Assembly: GCF_006088715.1 (NCBI RefSeq) | Contig: NZ_CP030771.1 | Span: 8,740,001 to 8,804,000 of the forward strand | Reading direction: 5' to 3' | DNA: 64,000 nt | DNA from: Streptomyces sp. YIM 121038 | Lineage (GTDB): Bacteria; Actinomycetota; Actinomycetes; Streptomycetales; Streptomycetaceae | Shown: positions 43,287 through 51,954 of the stretch, one piece after another | Position numbering within the stretch: the stretch's first letter is position 1 | Layout of the letters: the number at the start of each line of letters is the position of its first letter | Notes under the pieces: model-generated | What the model was told of the DNA's origin: nothing | Databases searched by the model: none | Seen by the model: only the letters and a program-made list of their open reading frames with translations | Translations under genes and position numbers: made by a program

Positions 43287-45059
43287 CTATCGGTACCCCG
43301 CGGCCTGGAGGCGGAAGAGACGGGCGTAGAGGCCCTGTGACGCCATCAGGTCGTCGTGCGAGCCCTGTTCGCGCACTCTGCCCGCGTCGATGACGACGAT
43401 GTGGTCGGCGGTGCGGACGGCGGAGAACCGGTGGGCGACGAGCAGGGACGTCGACCCTTCGTGCACCTTCCTGAGCAGGCCGAAGATCTCGGCCTCCGCG
43501 GCGGCGTCGACGGCGGCCGTCGGCTCGTCGAGGAGCAGGACGGGGGCCTCGCGGAAGAAGGCGCGGGCCAGGGCCACCTTCTGCCACTGCCCGCCGGAGA
43601 GCTGCCGGCCCCCGGAGAACCAGCGGCCCAGATACGTATCCAGCCCCTGCGGCAGTGCGTCCAGGAAGCCGAGTGCCCGTCCGCGGTCGGCCGCGGCGCG
43701 GATGCCCTGCTCGTCGTCGAGGCGTCCGGCCCTGCCCAGGCCGATGTTCTCGCGGGCCGGGGCCTCGTACTGGATGTAGTCCTGGAAGATCGCGCCGATG
43801 CCGTCCCGCAGCTCGGCGAGGTCGTACTCGGCAAGGGGGCGGCCGTCCACCAGGATGGTTCCGCTCGTCGGCTCGTAGAACCGGGCGAGGAGCTTGAGCA
43901 GGGTGGACTTGCCCGCTCCGTTGCTCCCCACCAGGGCGACGCAGGTGCCCGCGGGAACGGTGAACGAGACGTCTTCGAGGACCGGTTCCGCACTCCCGGG
44001 GTAGGTGAAGGACACATGGCGGAACTCGATGCCCTGGCGCAACCGCTCCGGAAGAGCGCGGTGCCCCTGTGCGACGGACTCCGAGGGGAGGTCGATGAAG
44101 GCGAACAGGTTCCCGAGGAACAGGTTGTTCTCGTAGAGCTGCGTGGCGCTGGCGAAGAGGGTCTGCACGGACGTCTGGATCAGCGCTATGCCGGTGATGT
44201 ACCCGGCGAGCGCCCCGACCTGTCCGGTCCGCAGCGCCGTGTGCACGGCCAGCAGCACGGCCCCGCCGGTGACCAGCGTGCTCACCAGCCCGGCCAGCGC
44301 CGTGGCCAGGGCCTGGCGTCGCTCGATGTCCCGGTCGACGCCGTAGAACTCGTCCACCAGGGCCTTCGACCGGCTCAGCAGCAAGGGGGCGAGGTCGAGC
44401 AGGCGCGTCTCCTTGTACGTCTGGTCGTTGGTCAGCAGGTGTTCCAGATAGATGAGCTTGCGCCGGTCCTCCGCCCGCGCGTTCTGGACGGCGTGCGTGC
44501 GTCGGCTGAACGCCAGCCCCACCAGCGCGGACGGCACCGGGGCGAGACAGAGGGCGAGCGCCAAGGGAATGTCGTTGTGCAGCAGCACGGCGCCGACGGA
44601 GAGGAAGGACAGCAGGGACGAGACCACGGAAGCGAAACCGGTGAACGCCTGGTAGGGGCGGAAAGCAGCCTCACGGGTGGCACGTTGCAGCGCGTCGTAG
44701 GTTTCCGCGTCCTCGAACTGCTGGAGTGAGAGCCGGGCGGCCTTCTCCATGAGCAGCAGAGTGACGGCGTCCGACAGCCGGGTGCGCAGGAGCGTCTCCT
44801 GGTACGTCCGCAGCACCCCCAGGAAGTGACCGACGACGGACAGAGCGACCAGACAACCCCCGGACAGCAGCGCGGGACCCTGCTCGGCGGCACCGGTGCC
44901 GCCGAAGCCGTCCGCCACGAGCTGGACGGTGCGGGCCGTCAGGTGGACCTGGAGCGCGGGGACGACGGCGCCGAGCACGGTGACCGCGGTGAGCACCAGG
45001 ACCTGCGCACGGCCGATGCCCCACAGGAGAGCCAGGGCCCGTTGCCACGAGCGGCTCAT
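43287..45059 (-). CDS. ABC transporter, fused permease and ATPase (LanT-like, no peptidase domain)
   Basis: 590 aa; ATG overlaps the LanB stop (ATGA). N-terminal transmembrane region about 20-330, then ATPase: Walker A GSNGAGKST, signature LSGGQ, Walker B VLLLDEPTAAVD and switch His in VAHRFSAV. It lacks an N-terminal C39 peptidase domain, so it would export the modified peptide without cutting the leader. Class I lanthipeptide clusters usually carry this kind of exporter. Confidence 0.92.
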   Translation of the reverse strand: MSRSWQRALALLWGIGRAQVLVLTAVTVLGAVVPALQVHLTARTVQLVADGFGGTGAAEQGPALLSGGCLVALSVVGHFLGVLRTYQETLLRTRLSDAVTLLLMEKAARLSLQQFEDAETYDALQRATREAAFRPYQAFTGFASVVSSLLSFLSVGAVLLHNDIPLALALCLAPVPSALVGLAFSRRTHAVQNARAEDRRKLIYLEHLLTNDQTYKETRLLDLAPLLLSRSKALVDEFYGVDRDIERRQALATALAGLVSTLVTGGAVLLAVHTALRTGQVGALAGYITGIALIQTSVQTLFASATQLYENNLFLGNLFAFIDLPSESVAQGHRALPERLRQGIEFRHVSFTYPGSAEPVLEDVSFTVPAGTCVALVGSNGAGKSTLLKLLARFYEPTSGTILVDGRPLAEYDLAELRDGIGAIFQDYIQYEAPARENIGLGRAGRLDDEQGIRAAADRGRALGFLDALPQGLDTYLGRWFSGGRQLSGGQWQKVALARAFFREAPVLLLDEPTAAVDAAAEAEIFGLLRKVHEGSTSLLVAHRFSAVRTADHIVVIDAGRVREQGSHDDLMASQGLYARLFRLQAAGYR

Positions 45060-48000
45060 GCGGTCTCCGGGAGCGGCCGTCGGCGACGGCTCTCCTCCGG
45101 CGCGTCCGGGCGCCCCGACAACGAGCGCAGCGCGAGGGTCCACAGGTCGTGACACCGCCGCTCCCGCACCCGGTCCACGCCCGAAAGGCGGATGCTCTGC
45201 ATGTGCAGCAGGCTGCGCAGGATCTCGTCCTCCGTGCCGACGAGCCGTCCGGCCGCCGCGAGCTGCCGGACGTGCTGCCCCGCCCGGGCCACCGCCCGTG
45301 ACTGCCGGGCGAGGACGGCGCCGAGGTCGTCCGCCCAGAGCCGGGCGGTGGGGTCGGGATGGGCGTCCCAGGGGGCCAGGAGGTCGCACAAGGTGGCACG
45401 CAGCGCCCGGAACCGGGTTCGTGCCTCGGCGGAGACGCCGTGCGCGTCGCCCGCCGCCCCGGACGAGCTCGCCGGTGCCCCCCATTGCCGGGAGAGGGTG
45501 TCCATGGCGAACACCCCCACCACGTCCGGGTCCAGCTGCCCGGGGCGGGCATGCTGGAGGCCCACCAGGGCCGCGGCGGTGTCACTCCCCGCCTCGAAGG
45601 CCGCCTCCAGCGCCTCGATGGCCTCGGGTCCCCCGTACCGCTCGGTCTCCCTGTCGTACGCCACCACGGCGAGATCGCGCGCTAGCCCCTCGTCCACCAG
45701 GGCCCTGGCCCAGGCGATCGCGCGGTGGAGGAGGGACGCGCCGTCCGTGCCCGGCGCGCGCCGCAGCCGTATCCGCAGATGGGGGTGGGGGTCGCAGTAG
45801 CGGATGAAGAACCACCGGTCGACGAGGTGCTCCTCGCGCAGCTCCTGGACGAAAGCGGGCAGCGGACCGCTGATGATGTCGTCGTGCCGCGCGAGCGCCG
45901 CGTACACCTTGAGATGGGTCCAGTCACCGCCCACGAGGTGGTGCTTGACGTGTGCCGACGCGCTGCGGCGGGCGGCGGGCCCGGTGACCGGCGCGGCGAC
46001 GGCCGGGCGACGGGTGGCCGCCGCGTCCCGCGCGAGGAGCGGAACGACGATCTCGCTGGCGTACGGGCGCCCGCTCTGGTCCCGCAGCCACAGCTGCGAG
46101 AAGTCGGGGAGCATCTCCTCCAGCATGAGGGGGAGCGAGCCGGCGGCCGTCGTGCGGCGCAGCTCGCGGTGGATCTCGTCCACGCAGAGGGGGTGGTCGA
46201 GATCGAGCAGGAGCTTGTTGTCCAGGACGGAGAGACAGACCCACTTCGGCACGCGCCACGTACGACGCCACTCCTGGAAGGCGTCGAAGAACCGGTCACG
46301 GTCGGGCAGCGCGCCGGTGAAGGGCTGGACCGCGCCGGGCACGCCGACGTCGATGCGCCACCGCGCCGGTCGCAGTACGACGCGGCCGCGCGAGACCCTC
46401 GGCAGCACCGGTGCCGAGTCCAGCAGGCCCCAGTCGAACTCCGCGAGCTGGGCGAAGCCGTCGTCCGACACCTCCAGGAGGAACCGGCAGATGTTCGGGG
46501 CCTTGTACGGGTTCAGCACATGGCTCTGAGTGACCCTCAGTTCCCTTCCCAGCGTCGCCGACCGCAGGTAGAGGCGGTCGTCGGTGGCGCCGACCAGCAC
46601 GTCCGAGAGGAGGATCTGCTGGACGGGTCCGCCCGAGGGGGAGGTGTTGACGCAGATCTCATGGCTGCGCAAGGACGGGTGAATGGCCAGGTTGCCGCCC
46701 CTGCCTTCCTGGTGGACATAGCTGAGCTCGACGAACAGGGCCTCTGGACAGAGCGCTTCCTCCGCGGCGGCGATCTGCCGCAGCCGGGCCGTCAGATCGT
46801 GCCCGAGGACGTCGGAGAACCGGCCGAGCAGCCGTCCGCCGTCCCGCAGCGGCGCGGGGGAGAGCACCAGCTTCCACTCGCCCCGGTCGAGGGCCTCCTT
46901 GGAGCTGCTCGCGATCTGCGCGGTGACGTCCAGCGAGGGCCTGGCGGCAGGGTCCGCGGTACCGGCCGGGTCCCACGTCTCCAGGAAGGCGTCGGTGATC
47001 TCGATCTCGTTCCGGCCCTGGTGCAGGGCGGCGGCAGCGAGGGAGGCGAGTGCCTGCTCGGCCCGTCCCGGGCCGTGCTCGGGCAGGGGTGGCAACGGGG
47101 TCGACCGCGGAGGATAGGAGTAGGTCTCGGGTGCGTCGAGCCCCTGCTCCGCGTTGAGGAGCCGGAGGACCGGCACTTCGGCGCCCACGCCATGGCGTTC
47201 GACGAACGCCTGGTGGTACTGGGCCAGATGGCGCGGGCGGCTGCGCTGGAGCCCCAGCCGCAGGAGCGTCTCGGCGGCGTCCGCGGCGGCCTCCGCGACG
47301 TCGGCCTTGATCACGGGGGTGAGGAGAGCGGCGGTGGCGTCCACCTGGTACGCGTCGCGTTCGTAGTCGGGTGCTGTCGATCGCTGGTGGGCGTCCAGCA
47401 GGGACAGGCGGCGGGAGAGATCCGCTCGCGGCGCCTCGTCCACCCGGGCCGCGTAGGCGTGTGTGCGCTCCAGTGCGCTCCGGTACGGCTCGGCGCTGTC
47501 GATGCCCTGGATCCGTTCGAGGAGAGCCTGCTCAGGGCGGGTGTCAGTGGTGGCCGGGCGCAGATCGCTGGTGAGGATGTGCAGGTCCCAGAGCCCGTCC
47601 ACCAGCGCCCTGGTCCTGTCCTCGCCCGCTCCGGGCAGCGCGGACCGCATGCGTGCGACCAACTCGGCGTACGAAGGCCGGCCCTCGGCGCACCGCAGCG
47701 CCAGGTCCACGGCGCGGGTGGTCCGCACGCTGGCCGAGCGGTTGTCGGACTGCCCGTAGACGTCGGTGACGGGCAGAACCAGGCGCCCGCCGCTGCGGTA
47801 GAGGCAGGGGTTCACCACGACGCGCAGGGCGTCCCGCAGGGACCGGTCGCCCTCCATGGTCCTGATCAGCGTCAGCAGCCAGCCCACGTCGGCCCGGGTC
47901 CGGGTGGAGGCCGGGGCCTCCCGCACCCGCTCCAGCCGCGTGGCGTCGCCGAACTCGCCCGCTCCCACCTGGGCGAAGAGACCGAAGGGGGTCGGCCGGG

Positions 48001-48391
48001 TGCTCATCCGCGCCAGGTACCGCAGGAGGGACGAGTGCACGCGCTCGTCGGCGTCGCCGTTGTCGCCGTCGCGTGCCATCCGTTCCAGCTCCCGGAACAG
48101 GCTGGGGCTCGCCACCTGGACGGCCTCGCGCAGCAACGGCTCCTGCGCCAGGTCCAAGAGCCGCGCACGGGCCCGTTGACGCCGGTGGGCGAGGTTCTCC
48201 GTCGGCCACGCGAGGGCGGAGAGCTCCGTCTCCCCGTCGCCCGTCACGGCGCTGTGGTAGTCGCGGAGCCCCCGCGGCTCGTCGTCCAGAACGTACCGGT
48301 AGGAGTCGGCGGTCAGAGTGGGGGTGCGCAGGAGGAAGAAGCCGGCGGGGCGGTACGGCGCCGGGCGTGCTGGGCTGTGGGACCGGGACAT
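45056..48391 (-). CDS. Class I lanthipeptide dehydratase LanB (full length)
   Basis: 1111 aa from ATG 48391 with GGAGAG upstream. N-terminal glutamylation domain with the family marker STRPTPFGLFAQVG (about 127-140) and, further on, LLSDVLVGATDDRLYLRS and ICRFLLEVSDDG. The C-terminal SpaB_C elimination domain begins near 830 and contains WFFIRYCDPHPHLRIRLRR (about 858-876). Both domains are present, unlike split LanBs. It glutamylates Ser/Thr of the precursor using glutamyl-tRNA and eliminates glutamate to give Dha/Dhb. Overlaps the exporter start (ATGA). Confidence 0.95.
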   Translation of the reverse strand: MSRSHSPARPAPYRPAGFFLLRTPTLTADSYRYVLDDEPRGLRDYHSAVTGDGETELSALAWPTENLAHRRQRARARLLDLAQEPLLREAVQVASPSLFRELERMARDGDNGDADERVHSSLLRYLARMSTRPTPFGLFAQVGAGEFGDATRLERVREAPASTRTRADVGWLLTLIRTMEGDRSLRDALRVVVNPCLYRSGGRLVLPVTDVYGQSDNRSASVRTTRAVDLALRCAEGRPSYAELVARMRSALPGAGEDRTRALVDGLWDLHILTSDLRPATTDTRPEQALLERIQGIDSAEPYRSALERTHAYAARVDEAPRADLSRRLSLLDAHQRSTAPDYERDAYQVDATAALLTPVIKADVAEAAADAAETLLRLGLQRSRPRHLAQYHQAFVERHGVGAEVPVLRLLNAEQGLDAPETYSYPPRSTPLPPLPEHGPGRAEQALASLAAAALHQGRNEIEITDAFLETWDPAGTADPAARPSLDVTAQIASSSKEALDRGEWKLVLSPAPLRDGGRLLGRFSDVLGHDLTARLRQIAAAEEALCPEALFVELSYVHQEGRGGNLAIHPSLRSHEICVNTSPSGGPVQQILLSDVLVGATDDRLYLRSATLGRELRVTQSHVLNPYKAPNICRFLLEVSDDGFAQLAEFDWGLLDSAPVLPRVSRGRVVLRPARWRIDVGVPGAVQPFTGALPDRDRFFDAFQEWRRTWRVPKWVCLSVLDNKLLLDLDHPLCVDEIHRELRRTTAAGSLPLMLEEMLPDFSQLWLRDQSGRPYASEIVVPLLARDAAATRRPAVAAPVTGPAARRSASAHVKHHLVGGDWTHLKVYAALARHDDIISGPLPAFVQELREEHLVDRWFFIRYCDPHPHLRIRLRRAPGTDGASLLHRAIAWARALVDEGLARDLAVVAYDRETERYGGPEAIEALEAAFEAGSDTAAALVGLQHARPGQLDPDVVGVFAMDTLSRQWGAPASSSGAAGDAHGVSAEARTRFRALRATLCDLLAPWDAHPDPTARLWADDLGAVLARQSRAVARAGQHVRQLAAAGRLVGTEDEILRSLLHMQSIRLSGVDRVRERRCHDLWTLALRSLSGRPDAPEESRRRRPLPETA

Positions 48392-48411
48392 GAGGGTTCT
48401 CTCCGCGAAGG

Positions 48412-49749
48412 TCAGGCGATGAGCAGGCAGCGCTGCCAGCGTCCGGAAACCGATGAGGACACCGACCACAGGGCGGCCGCGACACCGGCCGCGCCCACCA
48501 GAAGGTCCGGATTGTCGATGGGCGGGTGGTGCGGTTCGCTGTTGCGCACCCCGAACGGCAGGTCGGGATGGCACGCGTCCACCACACGTTCGGTGAGCCA
48601 CGGCAGCGACGCGCGCAGGGAGGCGCTCCGCGTGGTCCGCGCGGCCGCGGCGGTGATGGCGAGGACCCCGGCCAGACCGTGGCACAGCGTGGCCGCGTAC
48701 GCGTGCCGCCCGGCCCGGATGCGCCGCAGCGACGCCTCCAGCGCGGTGGTCGCGAACTCCCTCAGCCTGTCGTCGCCCGTGGCGTGCGCGGCCTGGAGCA
48801 GGGCGCTCGTGATCCCCGGCGCTCCGTAGCACCAGGCGGCACGCGCCGGGCTCGCGGCCGGTGTCTCGTCGCCGTCGGGGCCCAGGGGCACCCCGGTCGG
48901 CCAGTCGACACCGAACTCGTCCCGCACGGCGGTGGCGCAGAGGTACGTCGAGGTCCGGTGAATGGCGGTGGCCAGGCCCTTGCGCCGGTATCCGGCCCGC
49001 CACGCCAGCGACAGCGCGGCCAGCGGCCCGGCGAGACCATGGGCGAGGCCGAGGTTGACGTACCCGTGCGGATACTCCTCCAGGTACTCGGGCAGCGGGT
49101 AGTACCGGGGCGGTATGACCCAGTGGGGGGCCGCGCCACGCCGGGTCGGCAGACACAGCTGGACCAGGTGGTCGATGAGCAGGTGGGCGCCCTGCCGCAG
49201 CCTGGCGCGGTGCGCGGGCACGGACACCAGATGGCCGAGGACGCCCGCGCTGCCCTGGATGGCGTCGTAGTCGCTGTCCCGGACTCCGCCCTCGCCGACC
49301 GTGGGCGGGGCGGCGGTGAGCTGGTCCAGGAGCTGGCCGTGCAGCTTGTCGAGGGCCTCGCCGTAGCGGGGTTCGTCGGCGGCGAAGTCCGACACGACCA
49401 GGGCGAGGCCCGCCGTGCCGTACCCCATGCCGGGGCCCCGCACCGGAATCTCCCGCGTGCTGCGCACCGCCGCGGCGAGGCGGGCACGCGCCGACCGCGC
49501 CCAGAACTCCGCTGATTCGGGCAGCGCGCGGGACGCCGTGCGCAGCACCAGGGCGATGCCCGCGTCACCGGCGAGCAGGGAGCTGTCGAGTCTCGCACCG
49601 GGTGTGTTCGGGTCCGTGGGCGACGCGGCCACGGTTGCCGTGACGTGCTCGGGGTCGGCGATCCGGGTGGCCAGGAGACGCGCGGTGGCATGGGCCCGCT
49701 CGGCGAGCGGCCTGTCGAGCAGCGCGTCGGCCGCGACGGCCGCCCTCAC
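48412..49749 (-). CDS. Lanthipeptide cyclase LanC
   Basis: 445 aa from GTG 49749 overlapping the sulfotransferase stop (GTGA). Toroidal LanC-like fold with the zinc ligands visible: Cys in AWCYGAPG (about 306) and Cys-His in ATLCHGLAG (about 355). A GYGTAGLALV repeat segment is near 115. It adds Cys thiols to dehydro residues to close thioether rings. 20 bp separates it from LanB. Confidence 0.94.
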   Translation of the reverse strand: MRAAVAADALLDRPLAERAHATARLLATRIADPEHVTATVAASPTDPNTPGARLDSSLLAGDAGIALVLRTASRALPESAEFWARSARARLAAAVRSTREIPVRGPGMGYGTAGLALVVSDFAADEPRYGEALDKLHGQLLDQLTAAPPTVGEGGVRDSDYDAIQGSAGVLGHLVSVPAHRARLRQGAHLLIDHLVQLCLPTRRGAAPHWVIPPRYYPLPEYLEEYPHGYVNLGLAHGLAGPLAALSLAWRAGYRRKGLATAIHRTSTYLCATAVRDEFGVDWPTGVPLGPDGDETPAASPARAAWCYGAPGITSALLQAAHATGDDRLREFATTALEASLRRIRAGRHAYAATLCHGLAGVLAITAAAARTTRSASLRASLPWLTERVVDACHPDLPFGVRNSEPHHPPIDNPDLLVGAAGVAAALWSVSSSVSGRWQRCLLIA

Positions 49750-50738
49750 GCCGTCTCCCGGTTCCCGCTCGCGCCCCGGGCATATCCGAAGGCGTCGAGG
49801 ACGTGTCCGTACCGGCTCTCGAACTGCTGGGTCAGTCGGGGGGTGAAGGCTTCGCGCCAGCGGCCCGCGCGCCCCTTGTTGAGCGTGAACGACTTCTTCC
49901 CGAGCATCGCGTCGGCCACCGACTCCCGGTCCACGTCCAGACCGAGCCAGTCGGCCACCTTGCCGACGGCGGCCAGCTGCTCCGCACGAGTGCCGCCGCC
50001 CCGGGGCCCGACCAACTCCTCGAAGGACACCTTGCACACCTGGGGGTGCCGCAGCAGGGTCATGGCGGACTCGAAGTCGTCGAGGAGGGGCATGTTCGGG
50101 TCGGTGATCGCGTAGGCGAGCTTGTCGGCCAGGGAATCGATCGATTCCATCGTCGGGCCGAAGACCGCGGATTCCGGATACCTGATGAAGTCGAGCCCGT
50201 TGCTCCGGGAGAAGAAGTTGACGAGCGAGAGCAAGGCGTCCCGCGGGTCCCGGTAGTTCAGGATGACCTTGGGGTTCCCGGTGTGGAGCCACTCGGCGAG
50301 GAACTTGTTGTCCATGCGCCAGACATCCACCGAATGGAAGATCCAGCTCATTCCCGCGGGGGTGGCGGAGAACGGCGAGGTCCAGAAGTCGGTGCGGGTC
50401 TTCAGCCTCAGGACGGATTCGGGGGCGACCGACTCCACCTGAGCGAGCGGTGCCACGGCCAGCCTCACCTGCCAGGCCCACGCGAGCTCCTGCCACAGCT
50501 GGTCCGTCGTGCGCAGGAACTCCGCCCGGTCGCGCCGGTGGTCGAGCCCGGCCAGCTCGTCCGGGTCGAGGTAGCGCTCGGCCAGCTCCTGCCGTTCCGT
50601 GACGCTGAAGGCGGGCCGGCCCTCGCGCGGCGGCACCGGCTCTCCGTACACCCGGTAGCCCAGCTGCACCATCAGTTCCTGGATGAGGTGCGTTCCGCTC
50701 TTGCGCGGAGATATCACCAGTACGCGGTCGGTGGTCAT
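49746..50738 (-). CDS. PAPS-dependent sulfotransferase within the lanthipeptide operon
   Basis: 330 aa. The phosphosulfate loop PRKSGTHLIQ is at residues 11-20, the 3'-phosphate site LNYRDPRDALLSLVNF near 160-175, and the late NKGRAGRWREAFTP matches the KGxxGxWK signature of cytosolic-type sulfotransferases. Start ATG 50738; the stop overlaps LanC (GTGA). It lies between precursor and LanC, so it is very likely a tailoring enzyme of the lanthipeptide. The precursor has no Tyr, so O-sulfation of Ser/Thr (or another nucleophile) is the chemistry to expect if the peptide is the substrate. Confidence 0.9.
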   Translation of the reverse strand: MTTDRVLVISPRKSGTHLIQELMVQLGYRVYGEPVPPREGRPAFSVTERQELAERYLDPDELAGLDHRRDRAEFLRTTDQLWQELAWAWQVRLAVAPLAQVESVAPESVLRLKTRTDFWTSPFSATPAGMSWIFHSVDVWRMDNKFLAEWLHTGNPKVILNYRDPRDALLSLVNFFSRSNGLDFIRYPESAVFGPTMESIDSLADKLAYAITDPNMPLLDDFESAMTLLRHPQVCKVSFEELVGPRGGGTRAEQLAAVGKVADWLGLDVDRESVADAMLGKKSFTLNKGRAGRWREAFTPRLTQQFESRYGHVLDAFGYARGASGNRETA

Positions 50739-50757
50739 GTCTTCCTTTCTCCTGGAG

Positions 50758-50787
50758 GGAGCGGCCCTCCGGCGGGAGGGCCGCTCC
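50758..50787 (-). terminator. Hairpin between precursor and sulfotransferase genes (attenuator-like)
   Basis: Perfect 13-bp stem, arms 50758-50770 and 50775-50787, loop GGCG, 13 bases after the precursor stop and about 20 before the next start. In lantibiotic operons such a hairpin lets most transcripts end after the precursor while some read through; this role is inferred. Confidence 0.7.
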
Positions 50788-50799
50788 GGCGATCTCAGA

Positions 50800-51000
50800 T
50801 CAGCACAGTCGGCAGGACGTGCTGCCCCCGCAGAAGCAGAGGGAGAGGGAACAGGTCCCCTTGCAGGAGAGCCAGTTGCTGGATGAGCCTTCGGGCGAGT
50901 GGATTTCCGTGTTCACGGCGATCCGCACGTCCAGGTCGAATTCGTCGACCGCGTCGAATTCGTCGGCTCGGGTGGGCGTTTCCACAACCGCGTGCGTCAT
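50800..51000 (-). CDS. Class I lanthipeptide precursor peptide (LanA)
   Basis: 66 aa from ATG 51000 with GAAGG about 8 bases upstream. Acidic leader with F-D-L-D at residues 21-24, equivalent to the FNLD box that LanB and LanC bind. The probable core is about residues 39-66, with 10 Ser/Thr (39, 40, 41, 45, 49, 51, 53, 60, 61, 62) and six Cys (46, 50, 55, 57, 63, 66), one Trp43, Lys47 and Arg64. Ends GSTSCRLC. No Tyr anywhere. The leader cleavage site is not evident and no LanP protease is in the window. The C-terminal Ser/Thr-Cys clustering recalls microbisporicin-like peptides but the core sequence is one I do not recognise. Confidence 0.93.
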   Translation of the reverse strand: MTHAVVETPTRADEFDAVDEFDLDVRIAVNTEIHSPEGSSSNWLSCKGTCSLSLCFCGGSTSCRLC

Positions 51001-51069
51001 TGCTCCGCCTTCGATGAGAGAGAACCCGGCGCGGGATTTCCGCACCGGTGGCATCGTCGTGCGCGGCGC

Positions 51070-51113
51070 GTCCCGGTCACCAGGGGCGGTTGTCCCGATG
51101 GTGTCCCGGGACA
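51070..51113 (-). promoter_or_regulatory. GTCCCG half-sites and palindrome upstream of the precursor gene
   Basis: GTCCCG occurs at 51070, 51092 and 51103, spaced 22 and 11 bp, thus on one helix face. The last lies in a perfect 12-bp palindrome TGTCCCGGGACA (51102-51113). It is 70-115 bp before the precursor start. A plausible activator or repressor operator; the LuxR-type regulator at 41307 is one candidate binder. The rest of the 514-bp gap to 51514 shows no gene. Confidence 0.5.
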
Positions 51114-51514
51114 GGTGCGTCGGGCTGGGCGGCGGTCGCCTCCCACCCCGCGAGCGCGTCAGCGCCTCGCGCTCATGGGCTTCCGGCTGCGCCCCGTTCC
51201 CCCATCCGGGAAGTCGTACGGTGGCCGAAGCCGAGCTCCCGGACGCATGCTGATGCGCTGGGCAGGGCCGACCCAGAGGACCCCGCCCCACTGCCGGCCG
51301 ACGTCGTCGATGCCCCGCGCCGTTCGGCTCCTGGCCCGGGGCAGCACGACAGGGGCCACCGACGCGGCCCCGGCCAGGCACCAGGCTGCCGCACGCCGGG
51401 CGTGGCACATCGGTATGTGTTTTCCGAGCAGGACCAGTTTCCGCGCGACAGGCGTGCCGGGCGGCCGCCGGGAGGTCGACCGCCTCGCGCAGGGCCTCCG
51501 CCGCCGAGAACGGT

Positions 51515-51793
51515 GTGAACTGCTGCCGGGGGCGGCCGGGGGCGGCCGGGGGCGGAGGGCTCTACCGCACCGAGGACCTCGGCGACCTGGACACCCTCGC
51601 CCTGGTACGGGCCACCATCGGCACGGGCGGAGGGCAGGGCGCCGCCGCGTGCGGCGGAGAGCGCAGCCGGACCCTCGACTTCCACCACTACGCCAAGTTC
51701 CTGGACGGCGTCAGGGAGCAGGCCAACCGTCTCATCGAGCAGTCGATGCAGGAGTGGGACCGTGTCAGCAAGGGCGCGGCGCCTGAGCGGTGA
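51515..51793 (+). CDS. Small hypothetical protein, possibly a gene remnant
   Basis: 92 aa from GTG. The second half (RTLDFHHYAKFLDGVREQANRLIE and on) looks like genuine helical protein, but the first 15 residues come from a GC-rich run in which GGCGGCCGGG is repeated (51531-51550). No good ribosome-binding site. A frame slip in that run could have cut off a longer N-terminus. No family recognised. It lies between the precursor promoter region and a terminator. Confidence 0.35.
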   Translation: MNCCRGRPGAAGGGGLYRTEDLGDLDTLALVRATIGTGGGQGAAACGGERSRTLDFHHYAKFLDGVREQANRLIEQSMQEWDRVSKGAAPER

Positions 51794-51904
51794 TGCGGGG
51801 TTTGGTCCGCCACTGGTCCGGAACAGCTGGTCAGATGGGGGATAGCGGTGGGAGGAACTGGGAGTTACAACGTAAACCGGGCCCTGCGCTGAGCGGGCCG
51901 AACG

Positions 51905-51944
51905 GAAGGCGCCTGACCGGCGAAGAGCCAGGTCAGGCGCCTTC
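51905..51944 (-). terminator. Bidirectional terminator hairpin
   Basis: 14-bp stem GAAGGCGCCTGACC (51905-51918) with GGTCAGGCGCCTTC (51931-51944), 12-base loop. Lies 10 bases after the aldehyde dehydrogenase stop. The stem sequence is the same as in the hairpin at 19945-19988. Confidence 0.85.
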
Positions 51945-51954
51945 TCTCGGGCCT

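Noticed and set aside
45725..48829. Long plus-strand open frame (1034 codons) opposite LanB
   Set aside because: Antisense shadow of the dehydratase; composition is not protein-like and no motif is seen.
49746..50738. Assigning the sulfotransferase to tyrosine sulfation of the lanthipeptide
   Set aside because: The precursor has no Tyr residue.
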